From Klebsormidium nitens (taxonomy: Eukaryota; Streptophyta; Klebsormidiophyceae; Klebsormidiales; Klebsormidiaceae): a DNA stretch of 64,000 nt. The notes beneath the pieces were generated by a model, which was given only the letters and a program-made list of their open reading frames with translations, did no database searches and was not told the DNA's origin. Of the stretch, positions 1-11,700 are shown one piece after another. Made by a program: the position numbers and the translations under genes. Location of the stretch: positions 1-64,000 of the forward strand of contig DF237348.1 in assembly GCA_000708835.1 (NCBI GenBank), given 5' to 3'. Each line of letters opens with the position of its first letter. Position 1 is the stretch's first letter.

Positions 1-489
1 GAATGTTGCCGGCGATTCGTCCGGCATGCCCCGGCACGGTCGCCGTTGCCGAGCGGCGATGTGTCTTTATACCGTGCCGCGAGGTGCCGGCGGCACTGCC
101 CGGCACCTTACCGGCGACCCCCGCTTTATCCGATGAAAACGCTAAAGATATCTGCGTCAATCATTAAGGCTTACGTTGACGAGTCCCGTAAAGCAAGTCT
201 GAGTAGTACGCAACGGCTTGCTAACATCAGCAACGGTTGACTCATAAAGGGGCGTTTTTCCTCTACTAATTCGTTCATCAACACAGCCTAAGTCGGCTGT
301 CGTTCGTCGACATGAAATGCCATTGGGATCCGTCCTGAGGACGCTCGAATGACGCTTTCTAAGGTTAGCTATTGGCCGTCATGTTCTGAGTGTCGGAAAA
401 GCGTGGTGCTGTCTCAAGGCATTAAAAATGAAGTTCGATACAGAATGACACCAACTGAACACTTGCTGGTCTTGTACCCATGAAGCAGG
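1..489. other. Intergenic, GC-rich left edge
   Basis: No gene recognised. The first 120 bases are very GC-rich and repeat a CCGGCA-type motif in both orientations (for example near 20-40 and 85-115), so this may be the end of a dispersed repeat. The rest is unremarkable, and the short open frames here have no recognisable product. Confidence 0.4.
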
Positions 490-995
490 ATACGGCCCCC
501 GGGGTGGCAGCTCCATGGATAAAAATAAAAGCAATAAATCTTAATAAATGCATTTATCGTCAAGAATCCGAGTGAATATTTCACTTCCGTTTGCACCATC
601 GCATTCCTCTCGTCGAGCTGAGCACATATCACCACTTATATTCAGATTTTGTTTAGGGGGGGGTATGTTTATTCAATTTATTCGGCCGGATAAATACCAA
701 ATACTTCCAATAGTAGGGTGCCAGCACGGATATGCCAGGATTCAGACCCGAATATATTCAATAATATTGGATATATTGCTGATAAAATACAAATATGAGC
801 TTATACCTGCATTTAATCGAGAATTTGGATATTTATACAGTGCAAAATTCTCGAAAGCAAGCTTTTATATCAAATATATTGGATATATCGAATATATTTC
901 TCGATAGATATATCGGAAAAGCAAGCCCCTCCACCGTTGAATATTCTGGCAGGTACTACGGGTTATCCAGGGAGCTGCCACCCCGGGATACGGCC
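490..995. mobile_element. hAT-like MITE with 8-bp target site duplication
   Basis: A 490-bp element (498-987) is bounded by perfect 17-bp terminal inverted repeats, CCCGGGGTGGCAGCTCC at 498-514 and its reverse complement at 971-987. The match continues imperfectly inward for about 8 more bases (TGGATAA). It is flanked by the identical octamer ATACGGCC at 490-497 and 988-995. An 8-bp duplication is the hallmark of hAT-superfamily insertion. The interior is AT-rich with many GGATAT/AATATT words and has no transposase, so it is non-autonomous. The clean target duplication suggests a fairly recent insertion. The open frames inside it (for example 548-907) are AT-rich chance frames. Confidence 0.85.
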
Positions 996-1473
996 GGTAT
1001 TTGCACAAACAAGCTGGTCAGATATCGGACCACAATTGAATGCGCAATCAAAGAACCCGATACTTTGTTTTTCGCACGTGGAGCCCAAATTACCAGCACA
1101 CATGCAATTTTTCTCTGAACTCACAACCGCTGTCAACACATCAAACAACTTTCTGAATAGCACATCCTGAACTAGTACAAACATCTTGGCGCCCACGATT
1201 CTCCGGCAAGCTGTTCCGCTTGAGGTTTTCCTCCGGGAAATCTCATTCATGTTCTCCTTGTGCTCATATTGTCCACGCAAAGACATCTCTACTGTATCGT
1301 CCCAAAAATTTGACATCGAATGAAAATTTGGCCTGCAATTCGGAACATGCTCAAACGGTTACTTAGGTCGTGGGACCTAGAGAAGATCTCAAAGGCCCCC
1401 GCAGCTTAAGTATGATTCTGCCAAATGAAAACGACACCAAAAACGAGACCTAATCCTTGGGCTTACGAATGCA
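996..1473. other. Intergenic, no supported gene
   Basis: A minus-strand frame of 117 codons runs 1316 to 963, but it ends inside the MITE terminal repeat, has no recognised domain and contains a Cys-rich stretch without a family match. I do not call it a gene. Confidence 0.3.
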
Positions 1474-2314
1474 CTACTGTCCTTCGCTTCCTTTATCCAT
1501 CTCTGAACCAAGGGGGCCTTGCATTGCGATGTCACTGTACACCTTGCGCCCCTGTTGACGCTTTTCAATCAAGGCTCTGATGCCTGTGCAGGGCTGGGAC
1601 GCGCAGAAGAAAAAAACGAGATTCGTCGCAATGAACAACCCCGAACCCCACATGAGCATCGAACCCGCGAGCATGAGAAGGAAACTTTTGGGCCCGCGAG
1701 CAATATGATAGAGGGCCTGACCGGGAGCATCAGGGTAGAGCAGCTCTTGCAGTTGGTGACAGCTGTCAGCGAATCCTATGTACACCTGAGGAAGGTCTCG
1801 AATGGTGCACAGGTAGAGGGTGACGTTCTGGGCGCTGGATGCCAGCACGTGGCGGAAGCTGGTTGGGTCCGAGAGTGGCACGAGGCCCATCTTGACAGAT
1901 CCAAAGACTAAGGAATACAAGACCAATCCTAAAAGAGCCCCGAACACTGAGAGCAAGGACGATAGGCGGACCTGATAGGAGTCTAGACAGTCAAGCTCGG
2001 ACCCAATGCTTAACCACTCCCCCAAGCTGATAGACATCAGCGCTCTTTTTTTGCAGCTGGAGTGGGGGGTGATCTGGAAACAACGGGTTGAACAAAGTCT
2101 CATTGCCGCGGAGGAAAGCGTTGAGGGGCTCAGGATCAGGTAGGCTTGTGCTTCCTTCCACTTGTACGTGGTAGATCACTTGAACAAACTCGGGGGTAAC
2201 GTTGAACGACTCGCTTCTTCGAACTAGAGCTGCCACAAGGATTGCTAACAGGACCCTCAAGGCAGGGCCTCCTTGAAGGAGACTCCGTCGGTTACCTCTA
2301 CTGTAGGTCGCCAT
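1474..2314 (-). pseudogene. Membrane protein copy 1, deleted and frameshifted
   Basis: This is a diverged paralogue of the gene at 3299-4290; I do not recognise the family. The 5' part (from ATG 2314; an upstream ATG at 2356 is possible) encodes a hydrophobic N-terminus, then a lumenal or extracellular segment with the shared words SLPDP, LNAFLR and FNPLFP..HPPLQLQ. After that point, near 2050, the frame runs to a stop at 1991. The homologous downstream part (shared words QNVTLYLCTIR and QVYIGFA.SC) continues in another frame down to 1474. Relative to copy 2 about 65 codons, including one membrane helix, are missing, and a run of seven A sits at the break. No GT-AG pair explains the gap, so I infer deletion plus frameshift. 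The 3' part still encodes two hydrophobic segments and a basic cytoplasmic tail. Confidence 0.6.
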
Positions 2315-2356
2315 TAGTGCGCCGAACGCGAGGGGCCAAAAAGGCTGCTGTTGCAT

Positions 2357-3298
2357 CCGTTAACACAAACCTCAACAATCTACCGATTCCTGCCGCCCTC
2401 TTCGTGTGCAAAATTGAAATTCTAGTACTAGTGGTAAGGACCTGCCTCGTCTCGGGGGCGCTCACCGCGCGCTCGAGTCCTCGAAGCCACGTGCCAGAGG
2501 GTTTCGGGATTCCGCCTTCCGACCTGTCCGATTCCCGGGCCGTCCGGTCAAAGACACGCGGTCTGCCTGAGCAAAACAATCTTTTGAGGGGATAACATAG
2601 ACCTGCCCAGATCCGTTCATGCAGTTGAAAGGTAAAACTGCGGACAGGTGATCTCACGCGCGTGTCCCGCATGGAATCGAGCGAAACTCTATTGCATTCA
2701 ACGATATCATTGATGCATTGGTTCTACATGAAGACAACTCATGCATGATAGCCCAAAGATGACACCTAACGAGAAGCTCGTTAAGGGCCGCAGTCAAGGA
2801 CTGAACACTCTTGCCGCTGTTCCCAACGGCTAAATGAATATCGAGCAGCTATCCATGATCAGTTTCGTACGAGATTCCGGTTTCCGGCGGACATCAAAGC
2901 GGCCATTGCGATCAAGGCACGTAATGTGGTGCAGCATAGACTTGTCGTGGCAATCAGCGCGTCAAAAAGCAGGCAATCCGTCGTGAATTAGCTGCAAAAT
3001 CGAGGCGTTTGAGAGACATGTCGACTAGTACCCACTGGCGGGCAGATGAGGGAATGAAGCAAACGCGTGTCAGCTGTTCATACAGCTGCTAGCTCTTCAA
3101 CTCGGACCTCCTTGAGACATGTTCTCTGTTCTGGCGCTCGCTTTTTCTATGGATTTAGGACTTCTACTGCAGCACTTGGGTACAACGAGCAAACTCCAAA
3201 CTAGTGTACAGAAAGTTCTGCTGAAGACGAGATGTCACGGACTGGTCGAACCACAGATCTATGCAGCTACCTTTGCCTATCAACCCTATACAACTCAG
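2357..3298. other. Spacer between the two membrane-protein copies
   Basis: No gene or RNA is supported here. It contains the presumed promoter of copy 1 and the 3' flank of copy 2. Short frames on both strands lack any recognisable product. Confidence 0.4.
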
Positions 3299-4290
3299 CT
3301 ACACAGCCGATCCGGCCGGGGCCTGCATCTCGACATGATACACCTTGCGCCTCTCCTTGAGCCAACGGCACCCTTCAGCCAGGGCGCTTGGCCCCCAGAA
3401 GAAGAAGCATTGGAGCAATGCCCCCGTGAAGAAGAGCGCGGTCCAAAAGACGGTAAAATGGCGAAGACCATGAGGACTGTCATGTCAGGCCCATGCTCCA
3501 TCACAGCAGGGACAGGTGCCCATACTCCAGGGTAGAAGGCATCTTGCACTTGGTCTTGATTGCAACTCTGAGCGAAACCTATGTAGACCTGGAAGGCTCC
3601 TCTAATTGTACACAGGTAAAGGGTGACATTCTGGCCAGTCGACACTAGCAGCTGGTTCAGGCTGGTTGGTTCGGGCAGGTTTACAAGCTCGAGGCGACTC
3701 AGTCCAAAGATGGTCATGTATAGGACCACGCTTAGAACGATGCTGCCGGTAGATGTAACAAAAAGCCACAGTACACCAAAAGCTCTCTTGACTTCCGAGC
3801 TGTGAGCCCGAAAACCGAAGACAGAATCGAAGAGAAAGCCCAAGGCTTTGGTGAACAAGCGTTTGAAGGTCTTGCTAAGATGGCAGATGATTATGCAAAG
3901 AATGATCAGCCCGAAAAGTACCGCGTTCCAAATCCAACAGACCTTTTCATAGGTCCGCACGATTCTGTCTTGGTTAGCATTCTTAACCATGCCTGGTGCC
4001 TTGCCGCATCCGCCAGGGTGCTGAGCTGTGTAGAAGTCAAAGGCAGTCCGGAACAAACTAGATCTGCAGGCTTGCAGCTGGAGAGGAGGATGAGATGGAA
4101 ACAGTGGATTGAAGACGCTTGTGTTGGCCCTAAGAAAGGCGTTGATTGGCCCGGGGTCAGGCAGGCCGGTGCTCCCATCCACGTGAACAACCACCACCTC
4201 AACCGTGAAGTTAGCAGCTTCAGTTAGCTGCAACAATGTAGCTGCGACAAGCACAGCCTCTAGCAAGGCCAGAACGTTGGAGTTCGCCAT
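3299..4290 (-). pseudogene. Membrane protein copy 2, C-terminal frameshift
   Basis: Unknown family; tandem paralogue of 1474-2314 in the same orientation. From ATG 4290 it encodes a signal-like hydrophobic N-terminus (residues about 5-25), a glycosylation-prone extracellular segment (NFT, NTS), a membrane helix at about residues 117-138, a second at about 170-197, a loop with NVT and paired cysteines, and a third helix. Comparison with copy 1 shows that the natural third helix and basic tail lie in a different frame from about 3460 down, ending with a stop at 3299-3301. The uninterrupted frame instead gives an unrelated Ser/Gly/Arg-rich tail ending at 3295. A single missing base near 3455-3463 (close to a four-T run on the minus strand) accounts for this. 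It could be a real lesion or an assembly error. Function unknown; the topology suggests a small cell-surface or endomembrane protein. Confidence 0.6.
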
Positions 4291-4750
4291 TGCTCAGGTG
4301 CGCTTCAGATTGCGATGCACTTCCGCAGCCCTCGCTCTTGATTTGCTCCACAGATTCTTCGGACTGGACCTCTGCAAAGGAGACTAGAGATTCTTGGAAC
4401 GAAAAAGCAAGGATGCTTGAAGACAGATCATCCGCGGCGCCCTCAGCCGTCAAAGTTCGCGCGCGGCCGGCCGCCGCATTCATTTCGCAAACGGGGGTTT
4501 TGCAGGGTTTCTGCTGTTGGGTCAGCAAAAGTTGGTTAAGTTTAACCAAGCAATTCAGCGGCTGATTTCGGGTTTCAATAATACTTGGGGTTATAAAGCA
4601 TGACCAACCTGGCCATGGAGGATACAGAATTCAGGTCTGCAGACCGCATCTGACTTGTAGAAAGCCTTACGAGCTGCCTATGCAACCTTCTGCGCCTCTG
4701 CTTCAGCTCTAAATTGTCTGTTCCTGCACCACTGCCTGCCGACCGCAGCG
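4291..4750. promoter_or_regulatory. Divergent upstream region, membrane protein copy 2 / DNAJC8
   Basis: This 460-bp gap separates two divergently transcribed genes and must hold both promoters. I see no clear TATA box or other defined site. Confidence 0.35.
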
Positions 4751-7656
4751 ATGGACGATGATGCGCTGTTGAAGGACTTCTTCGCTGAAGTCAGTGGAGT
4801 TGAGCGGGACAATGAGGTCGAAAGGGTGTTGAGCAGCTTCAAGCTGAATCCATTCGAGCACCTCAACCTTTCCTTCGACTCCACACCCGAGGAAGTCAAG
4901 AAGCAGTATCGGAAGGTGAGAGCCTCACCGGGCATGGTTTTTTTGGCCTTCAAAGTCATTTGTCTGCAAAAAACCTGCGAAGTTGTTATGGAGGGCGCAA
5001 GAAACCTGGAGCAAGCGACAGCTATTGTGCACTTGGTGCAATGAAAGTCTGGACGCCTGTGGCAATAAGTGAATGGGTGGGTAAATTTAGGGTTTGGATG
5101 TGTGGATGCTCACTTCACTCTGCTTGGGCAAAGTGGTTGTACTACCCATCGATGGACTTCAGAGGTGAGTATCTATCAGAATGCTGTTCAGATCATCCCT
5201 TCAGGTGCTGCATTTTTGAAAGATTCTCAGTGGTGATAAAAGGACAGGGCTTTGCTTGCGGCAGACAATGATGACCTGTGCTAAAGCTGAAAAGGAATGC
5301 GGCTATTTGTAACCTTGTGTTGCCTAGGTCCACTCGCGCCGGTGTCGCTTCCACCTTGTCAAATCTTCCCCGCTGGACTTCAAGGGGGCATAAGGTTCTC
5401 ACAAGAGCTGTTTGGAGGCGAAGGAACATGTGGCCTTTGTGTTCATTACAAAGCAGAACTACCTTATGGGGTTGCTTGAAGTCATAGAGCCCTCCGTTAT
5501 GCGCCTGACACATCGTTTTGACCACGCAGATCTCGCTCATGATCCATCCCGACAAGTGCCACCACCCGCGCGCAAAGGAAGCCTTCGCCGCCATCGCGAA
5601 GGCGCAGACCACGTTGCTTGACCCCGACGAACGCGGCTACCTTCTGCAGCAGATCAATCAGGCCAAAGGTGAGGGGGATCCCTCCGGAACATGCGTCAGA
5701 GTAGGAAGGGGGCTCATGTCAGAGCACGACAAGGTGATACGCCTCTGGAAAAGCAAGCTTTCTGCAATAGATCGATGAGGCAAAGGGTAAATGGCGACAA
5801 GCGGAAGAGTCTGTCAGAATTTGGACAAGGAGAAAGTCCGCTCACAATCGGAACCCGGGACGCTGTTGGACGGATGCCGGAGAGTCTGGCCCGGCAAGTC
5901 TCAGCCTTCGTTGCCTTCTCAGGAGCAAGATGGACGGCTCCTGAGTTTTGCCTCAGAGACCATGACGGCAGAGCTCGATTGAACCGTCAGATTGCGTTTC
6001 TTGAGACCATCCGACGGTTCAAAAGGCCAAGCGTATGTCGCCACCACCTTTCCACCGGTGTCCCCGGCTCCAGTACTGCGATATCTGTTTCTCCTTGTCC
6101 CCACTCTGTCAGGCAGTGGAAAGATTCGATGAGAAGGGCTGCGGTGTTTGACGTCTGAGGAGCTCCAATCAGCAACGTCTAGGGCGTCACATTGGAGTTG
6201 CATCAGGATCCGAACAGGCACGCGGGATGGGAGTCAATTTTGGACTCTCAATCCAACCTACCTCTCTTCAGCCACTTGACCACCAGCGTGATGCCATATT
6301 CACGAAGTCTCGATCCTAAACCGATGTGAAGTTGGACAATGTGGTGATCGACGTGGAGTGCACATACAAATTGACGACCTCTAACGGTCTTCAACTTGGT
6401 CAGGTTTCAGGCCCGTTGGGTTTCTAACATACGCTTCGCTTGCACCGACTCTACGCAGGGCAGCTTCTGTCGAGTCACCCACAGCCAGAAACCGTTATAC
6501 CTGAAACTGTTTGCGATTTCATCATGTTTTTTGACTGGATAAATCGTTGATTGCGGTTTTACAGAGGCGATCATCAAAGCAAAGAAGAAGGAGATCAAGC
6601 GGGACCACACGGCGCAGCTGCTGTCGTTGGTGGACAAGGATGCTCTCACCGAGTTCCTCAAAACGGACGAGTTCCAGGCAGAGTGGAAGAAGAAGACGCG
6701 GGAGCTCTTGACCGAGCACGTGAGCGTTCTTTCTTGTTTTGCTCTACTCCTCTTTGCGTCCCTCCTAAATTCATCACCCCTGTGGATCTAATAAAGTGTA
6801 CATTTTCCTGTTCTTATGTTTCGCAATGTGATGGTCTTTTGAGCCTAATGTGGGGCGCAGGCGTCAGAGGTCCATCTGTCAGAGAAACGTCAACGTCATC
6901 AATGGCAGAGAAATTGACGTCTTGGCTTCGGCCTTGGAACTTTCGGCTCTTGTCGGAAGACTGCTTGGGCCCTTTATCACATTTGGAGGAACGAAGCACT
7001 CCATGTAGCCATCTTTGTGAGGAAATCGACGGGTCGACTTGCGGCTGATACCATACTGTCGAGCAAGGATGCCGCCATCTTTTCGAATTCAAAACCCGTA
7101 CATGTGATCTTGCAATCTCTGCAATGTCTTTTCCAATGACTTTGTCAGGTTGAATCCCCTCAGCATCATAATCCAAAACCAAACCTTGTAGTGGCCCTCT
7201 CCAGTGCATCAGTATGTGGATACGGGTGAGCATCGACAGAATTTTTGCTGAGCGCTGCTCTTTGAGGCATCCTTCCTTGAAGGTGACGAACGTGGACAAT
7301 CGTGATATGTTGGGAGTCCACTCCCCAGCCTCAGCTCCGCACTTTTGGCACCCTTGCTTCGACCTTACCGGGCGGTTTCTACCGTGCAGGAATGGCGGCG
7401 ACGAAAAATGAGCCTGAGGATCTCCGAGGAGGAGGGCCGGTTGCACAAAGAAGAGGAGGAGACACGGGACATGTACAAGCGGAAGCGGGAGGAGAACGAG
7501 AAGTGGGAGAATACACGAGAGAACCGGGTGTCTAGCTGGCGGGACTTTCAAAAGGGGGGGAAGAAACCGAAGTCCGGGGGGCCGATCAAACCCCCCAAGT
7601 TGAAGACGGAGGACGCGACCAAGAGTTACATCCAGCGGCCGGTCATTAAGCGGTGA
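4751..7656 (+). CDS. DNAJC8: DnaJ homologue subfamily C member 8-like (SPF31) J protein
   Basis: A nuclear J-domain cochaperone of the DNAJC8/SPF31 type, which in animals co-purifies with splicing factors and SR-protein kinase. Exons: 4751-4915, 5530-5668, 6565-6719, 7390-7656, total 241 codons plus stop, close to the 253 residues of the human protein. Phases are 0, 1, 0 and every junction is GT-AG. The J domain spans the first junction (about residues 30-100). The helix II-III loop carries the catalytic HPD tripeptide at residues 61-63, which stimulates Hsp70 ATPase activity. The C-terminal half is a highly charged helical region rich in Lys/Arg/Glu, typical of the family, ending in a basic Pro/Lys-rich tail. 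The start is the first ATG before a conserved acidic N-terminus. An exon-edge echo of exon 2 occurs in intron 2 near 5764-5800. Confidence 0.85.
5630..5800 (+). repeat. Exon-edge echo of DNAJC8 exon 2 (3' edge and donor)
   Basis: The last bases of exon 2 with its donor (about 5652-5672) reappear in degenerate form at about 5764-5800 inside intron 2. By eye roughly 70 percent of positions match over about 36 bases, including CAGATCAATCAGGCCAAAGG versus TAGATCGATGAGGCAAAGGG and a following GT. This is the weakest member of the echo series. Confidence 0.4.
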
Positions 7657-8746
7657 CATTTGGTCAAGGGACCATCTCGTTTGTGTACATACTCGTTGGT
7701 TCCAGTTTTAGTGCCTTTGTGTTGCACTTGGGGCGTTGTCGAAGTCAATGACCCACATAATGTCCATGAGATCAGCCGTCGCGCCTCACTTTTGCTGGGT
7801 CCAAGCTGATTGAAGTCTGCTTGACGATGATTGTTTCGACCGACACAATTTCAGGCTGGCGTCGTCCGTCCACCCTCGTGAACGTTCGGTGTTTTCACAA
7901 GTGCATAAGCGATGTAGTACTTCAAGTATAAATGAGTATAGCAGTGTGTTCGCCTAGCAGCCTAGTGACTCGTATATTCGAATCTGAGTTCTCAAACTCA
8001 GCATAGCTGGGCTCCCATCAACCTGGGCCGGCTCAGCTGCAAACGCTATGATGATATCCTCTAAAAGCAACTTCATTAGCCCGCGACAGAGCTAAGCAAA
8101 GTCGCACATGCAGGCTATAGTATAACCAGAAAGCGGCATCATGGTGCAAATTATGTCATATCTAGTGACTGCAATCCCAACATAGATGACGGACGCTATG
8201 AGTATTGACAATATTTTTAACAAACAGTAAGTCCATGTTCGGCAAGTACGTTGTATATATATACGCAGATTAGTGGACATGCTCTTGTTCCAATGTATAC
8301 GGAGTTTCGCCCAATCAAGCCCATATCCAGAACTTGGAAATCAGACCTGGACGGTGAGGACACACCTCCTGAGACAGAGCGACTCTCGACAACTTGGGAA
8401 ACTTCTGATGACTGCCCTCAGAAGATGGCTTACGACTCCTTTGATGATTAGTGTCCTGACACTGCTCCAAGACTTCCACACAGTCCTGTTGATTTTAAAA
8501 CACTTTCTATGGCCGTTCAACTCCCTACCGAAACCACATATCCGAGCGCGCATCCACTTTGGAACGCCTTTCGATTCAGGCGCCTTCCAGACGCCTCTAT
8601 CCGGTCACATGACCGTTTTGATCTTTCGCTCGAGACGACCGACGCTCTATCTCCATCCAACATGGCTCGGTGCATTGTCGTGCCCGATGATTAAATAGCC
8701 GTACTATCCCAGGTTATGTGTGACGTATGCACCAACTTTGTATACA
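7657..8746. other. Convergent intergenic region
   Basis: 3' flanks of DNAJC8 (+) and the SLC19 gene (-). Plus-strand frames between 8251 and 8698 have no recognisable product. I see nothing else here. Confidence 0.4.
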
Positions 8747-11700
8747 TTAGATCCGGCTCAGGGAGCCCTCGTCTTTTACCACTTGGGGCCTCCCTTCTAC
8801 GAGTCCGAGCATCTCCACGTTGCCCTCGTCATTGTCATCGATGTCGTCCACGTCATCCGTCTTCCACGTGGACTCATCCTGGATCTCGTAGATCGGCAGG
8901 GCGGTTCGAGCATCGGGTTGTGACGACCTGCAAGCGGACACGGAAGAGAACGATTCTCAACGCGTACGCCCCAGGAGCAAAAGATGCGGTTGGAACGGCA
9001 GACGCGATACTGGAGTGCCGTGCATTTGTACACCAAAGCAGAAATGCACATTGCGTAATTGCGCTCCAAAATTCGACAAAGGTTGGATGGTATTGTGCTT
9101 TGAGTGCTTGATGAGATGGTACTTTTGGAAGGGGGCCCTTTTCCGCTGGAAGGCACGTACGTGACCCTATTTTAAGGGACTTGACGAACAACCTTCACAT
9201 ACGTGTAGCTGACACTGCAATCTGCTCGTTAAATGTATGTAGGAAGTCCAGGGACACAAACGGCATTGAAGCTTCAGAACGAGGCTTCCGAGCAAGATGT
9301 CCAAGTGACGGCTTGCTGTCTGGGCGGGCCTTATAATTGCAGAAACTTCGACAGCCTTTAGGTTTGTTCAGGTAAAGTTTCGTAGAGTAATCGGATCGTC
9401 TTGCCTCTGCCCAATCTCCATTCGTTACAAAGTGTTTTCTGGCTGTGTGTGAGGCAAGGCATGAAGCTTCAATGGCCGAAACGTCAAAGCGCAGTTCATA
9501 GACCGCACACTGCGTTTTGATAAAGCGGAAGACTTGGCGAGTGACGACAGGGTCACATCCCATCCGAATCTCCCCACCCGGAAAGTCGATAGGGACTGTT
9601 GTCGGCCGCCTTACCCAATAAGGTTATAGTCGCCCGCAAGATCGTCGGTGTTGACCAGCTCTACTCTTCCGATGGAGCACAGAGCAAACCAGTCAATACT
9701 AAACCTCAAAACCCCCAACCCACGAAGTAGTAGAGGACCACAATCGGCCGCCTTACCCAATAAGGTTGTAGTCGCCCGAAAGACTGTCGGTGTCGACCAG
9801 GTGTACTCTCCCGGTGGAGCAGCGGTAGAGCGTCCAGAGCAGGCCGAAGAGCAGCGCACCGCAGATGGAGGCCAGGCCCAACACGAAGAAGTGCGCGCCT
9901 ATGTGCCAGCCCATGCGGTCCTGCGGGTTAAGAATAACGCAAAATTCAGGTACGACATCGAAAACTTCGAAACGCCTGTGGGTAAAGCTTAGGCAAGGGA
10001 CGACTGATCCGAACGGGAGGCGTTCGACGTCTCTAGGGCAGGCACCAAGTAATGCAGCTTTTTGCAGTTTGTACTGGGATTACATTTGAAAGACGAGCAT
10101 GAAAACGAGTAAGCTACATCATTCGTCCATAATCGCAGAGCTGTCGCACTTGCTGAATATGCTGCGGCCTACGAGTGTAGGATGTCCGCGCAGTGAAAGT
10201 GAACGACAGGAGCCAGGGCCGCCTGCACTTCAAAGATGCACTCGCTCCAGCAAGGGCGCCACCCCACCGGCGCATTCCCGCAAGATCCGTCATAGAAGCG
10301 CGAGCGCTTTCTTACAAACTGCGAGGTGTTCAGAAGGAGATTCAAAAAGGGGGTTGTTACTACGGGTCAATTCACACCGAAGGGGGCGCGTTCTCACCAG
10401 CGCGAGCTGCGTCCCGCCTTGCACCAGAAGCGCCAGCGTGGCATTGGTCCCGAAGAGCAGCGCGAACCGGCCGTTGGGAACTAGAGTGGCGGATTGCGCA
10501 AAGACGAGGCACAGGAGCATCTGCGCGATGCCAGCTGTCAGGATGAGGCTGATATAAGCGGTCCCCAAGCTCTCAATAAGCAGAGCCCCAACCGCTACGA
10601 CGCCGATAATTAGAGATCCGCCGAAGTAGGCCCAGCCGCCGTTACGCGCGACCGGGGCGGCGAGCTTGATGGCGATAAGCGCGCCGACGGCCGATAGGAT
10701 ATGGACGATGTTGATAGCGTATTGGTTGAAGAAGGCGTCGGGGGAGACCTCGGTGAGGAGGTCTGGGGCGTAGTTAAGGAGGGACGCGTTGACGGCGCTA
10801 GCGAAGATCCACCTGTCGACAACAGGGACTGCCTTAGCAACACTACTTTTTGCAACGTATATTACCCTTCAAATCGAAATGGCTTACTTAGTTTCGATTC
10901 GGACACTTCCTTATGTCGGCTTGGTCGCAAAGTTGCATCCCTTGCACCAAGCTCCATCTCTATGCGAGTCCGCACGATGGCACTTATGAGTTGACTGCTG
11001 CCAAGTGATACATGCCACTTTCGACGTCGAGCAAAAGGACGACCCACAACCGAGAATGTAAATTATAAGATACCACCGAGAACGACCATGGACAAAGTCT
11101 GTCGGAAGCTCACCAGAACGACAAGATGCACACTGGCAAGTTCTTGTACACTGCAACGAACTCGCCCAGAAGGCCCTGCAGTGGAAAAGCAGAGCCTCGA
11201 TATTCTGTGGCCGCGTGGCAGCGCAGGAGTCCTTCGTCACGTGTCTTCAGCTTCTCATCGCACTTCTCTTCGACCGGTTTGTACCGGCCGGACCTCGGGT
11301 TAGTATCTTTTCCCCGACCCAGTCTCAAGAAGTTTAAGCGACCACCGAATCGCGAAAGGGCTTATGATTGCGAGGCGACAACCTCGAACTCCGGCCTTCA
11401 GACTCACGGGCACACGCCCGGCCGGCCCTTGCCTGGTGAAAAGATTCACCATTACTCCTTACAAGAACTCAAGCCCCTCCGTTACTGTGGCAGCCCAAGA
11501 ATGTTCAAATCTCGAACTGGGCAATTTCGGACGGTTCGAAAGCGGACTTCTTTTGGGTGTCCGAGTATTGTCGCGTGCGTACCTCCCGTCCGAAGAAGCC
11601 CCGGAGGGGCAGGCGTGCGGAGTTGTTGCGGTCGCCCTTAGTGCGGTCCATTTCGTCACGGACCGGGTCCTGGGGTAGCAGCGAGGCCACAAACGCAGCG

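Noticed and set aside
548-907. 119-codon plus-strand frame
   Set aside because: Lies wholly inside the AT-rich interior of the hAT-like MITE and has no recognisable product.
8251-8698. Plus-strand frames of 61-141 codons between DNAJC8 and the SLC19 gene
   Set aside because: Low-complexity neither way, no domain, overlapping frames and no splice context.
9753-9755. TAA as the natural stop of the SLC19 carrier
   Set aside because: It overlaps a GTAAGG donor that joins in phase to a well-formed acidic terminal exon at 8927-8747.
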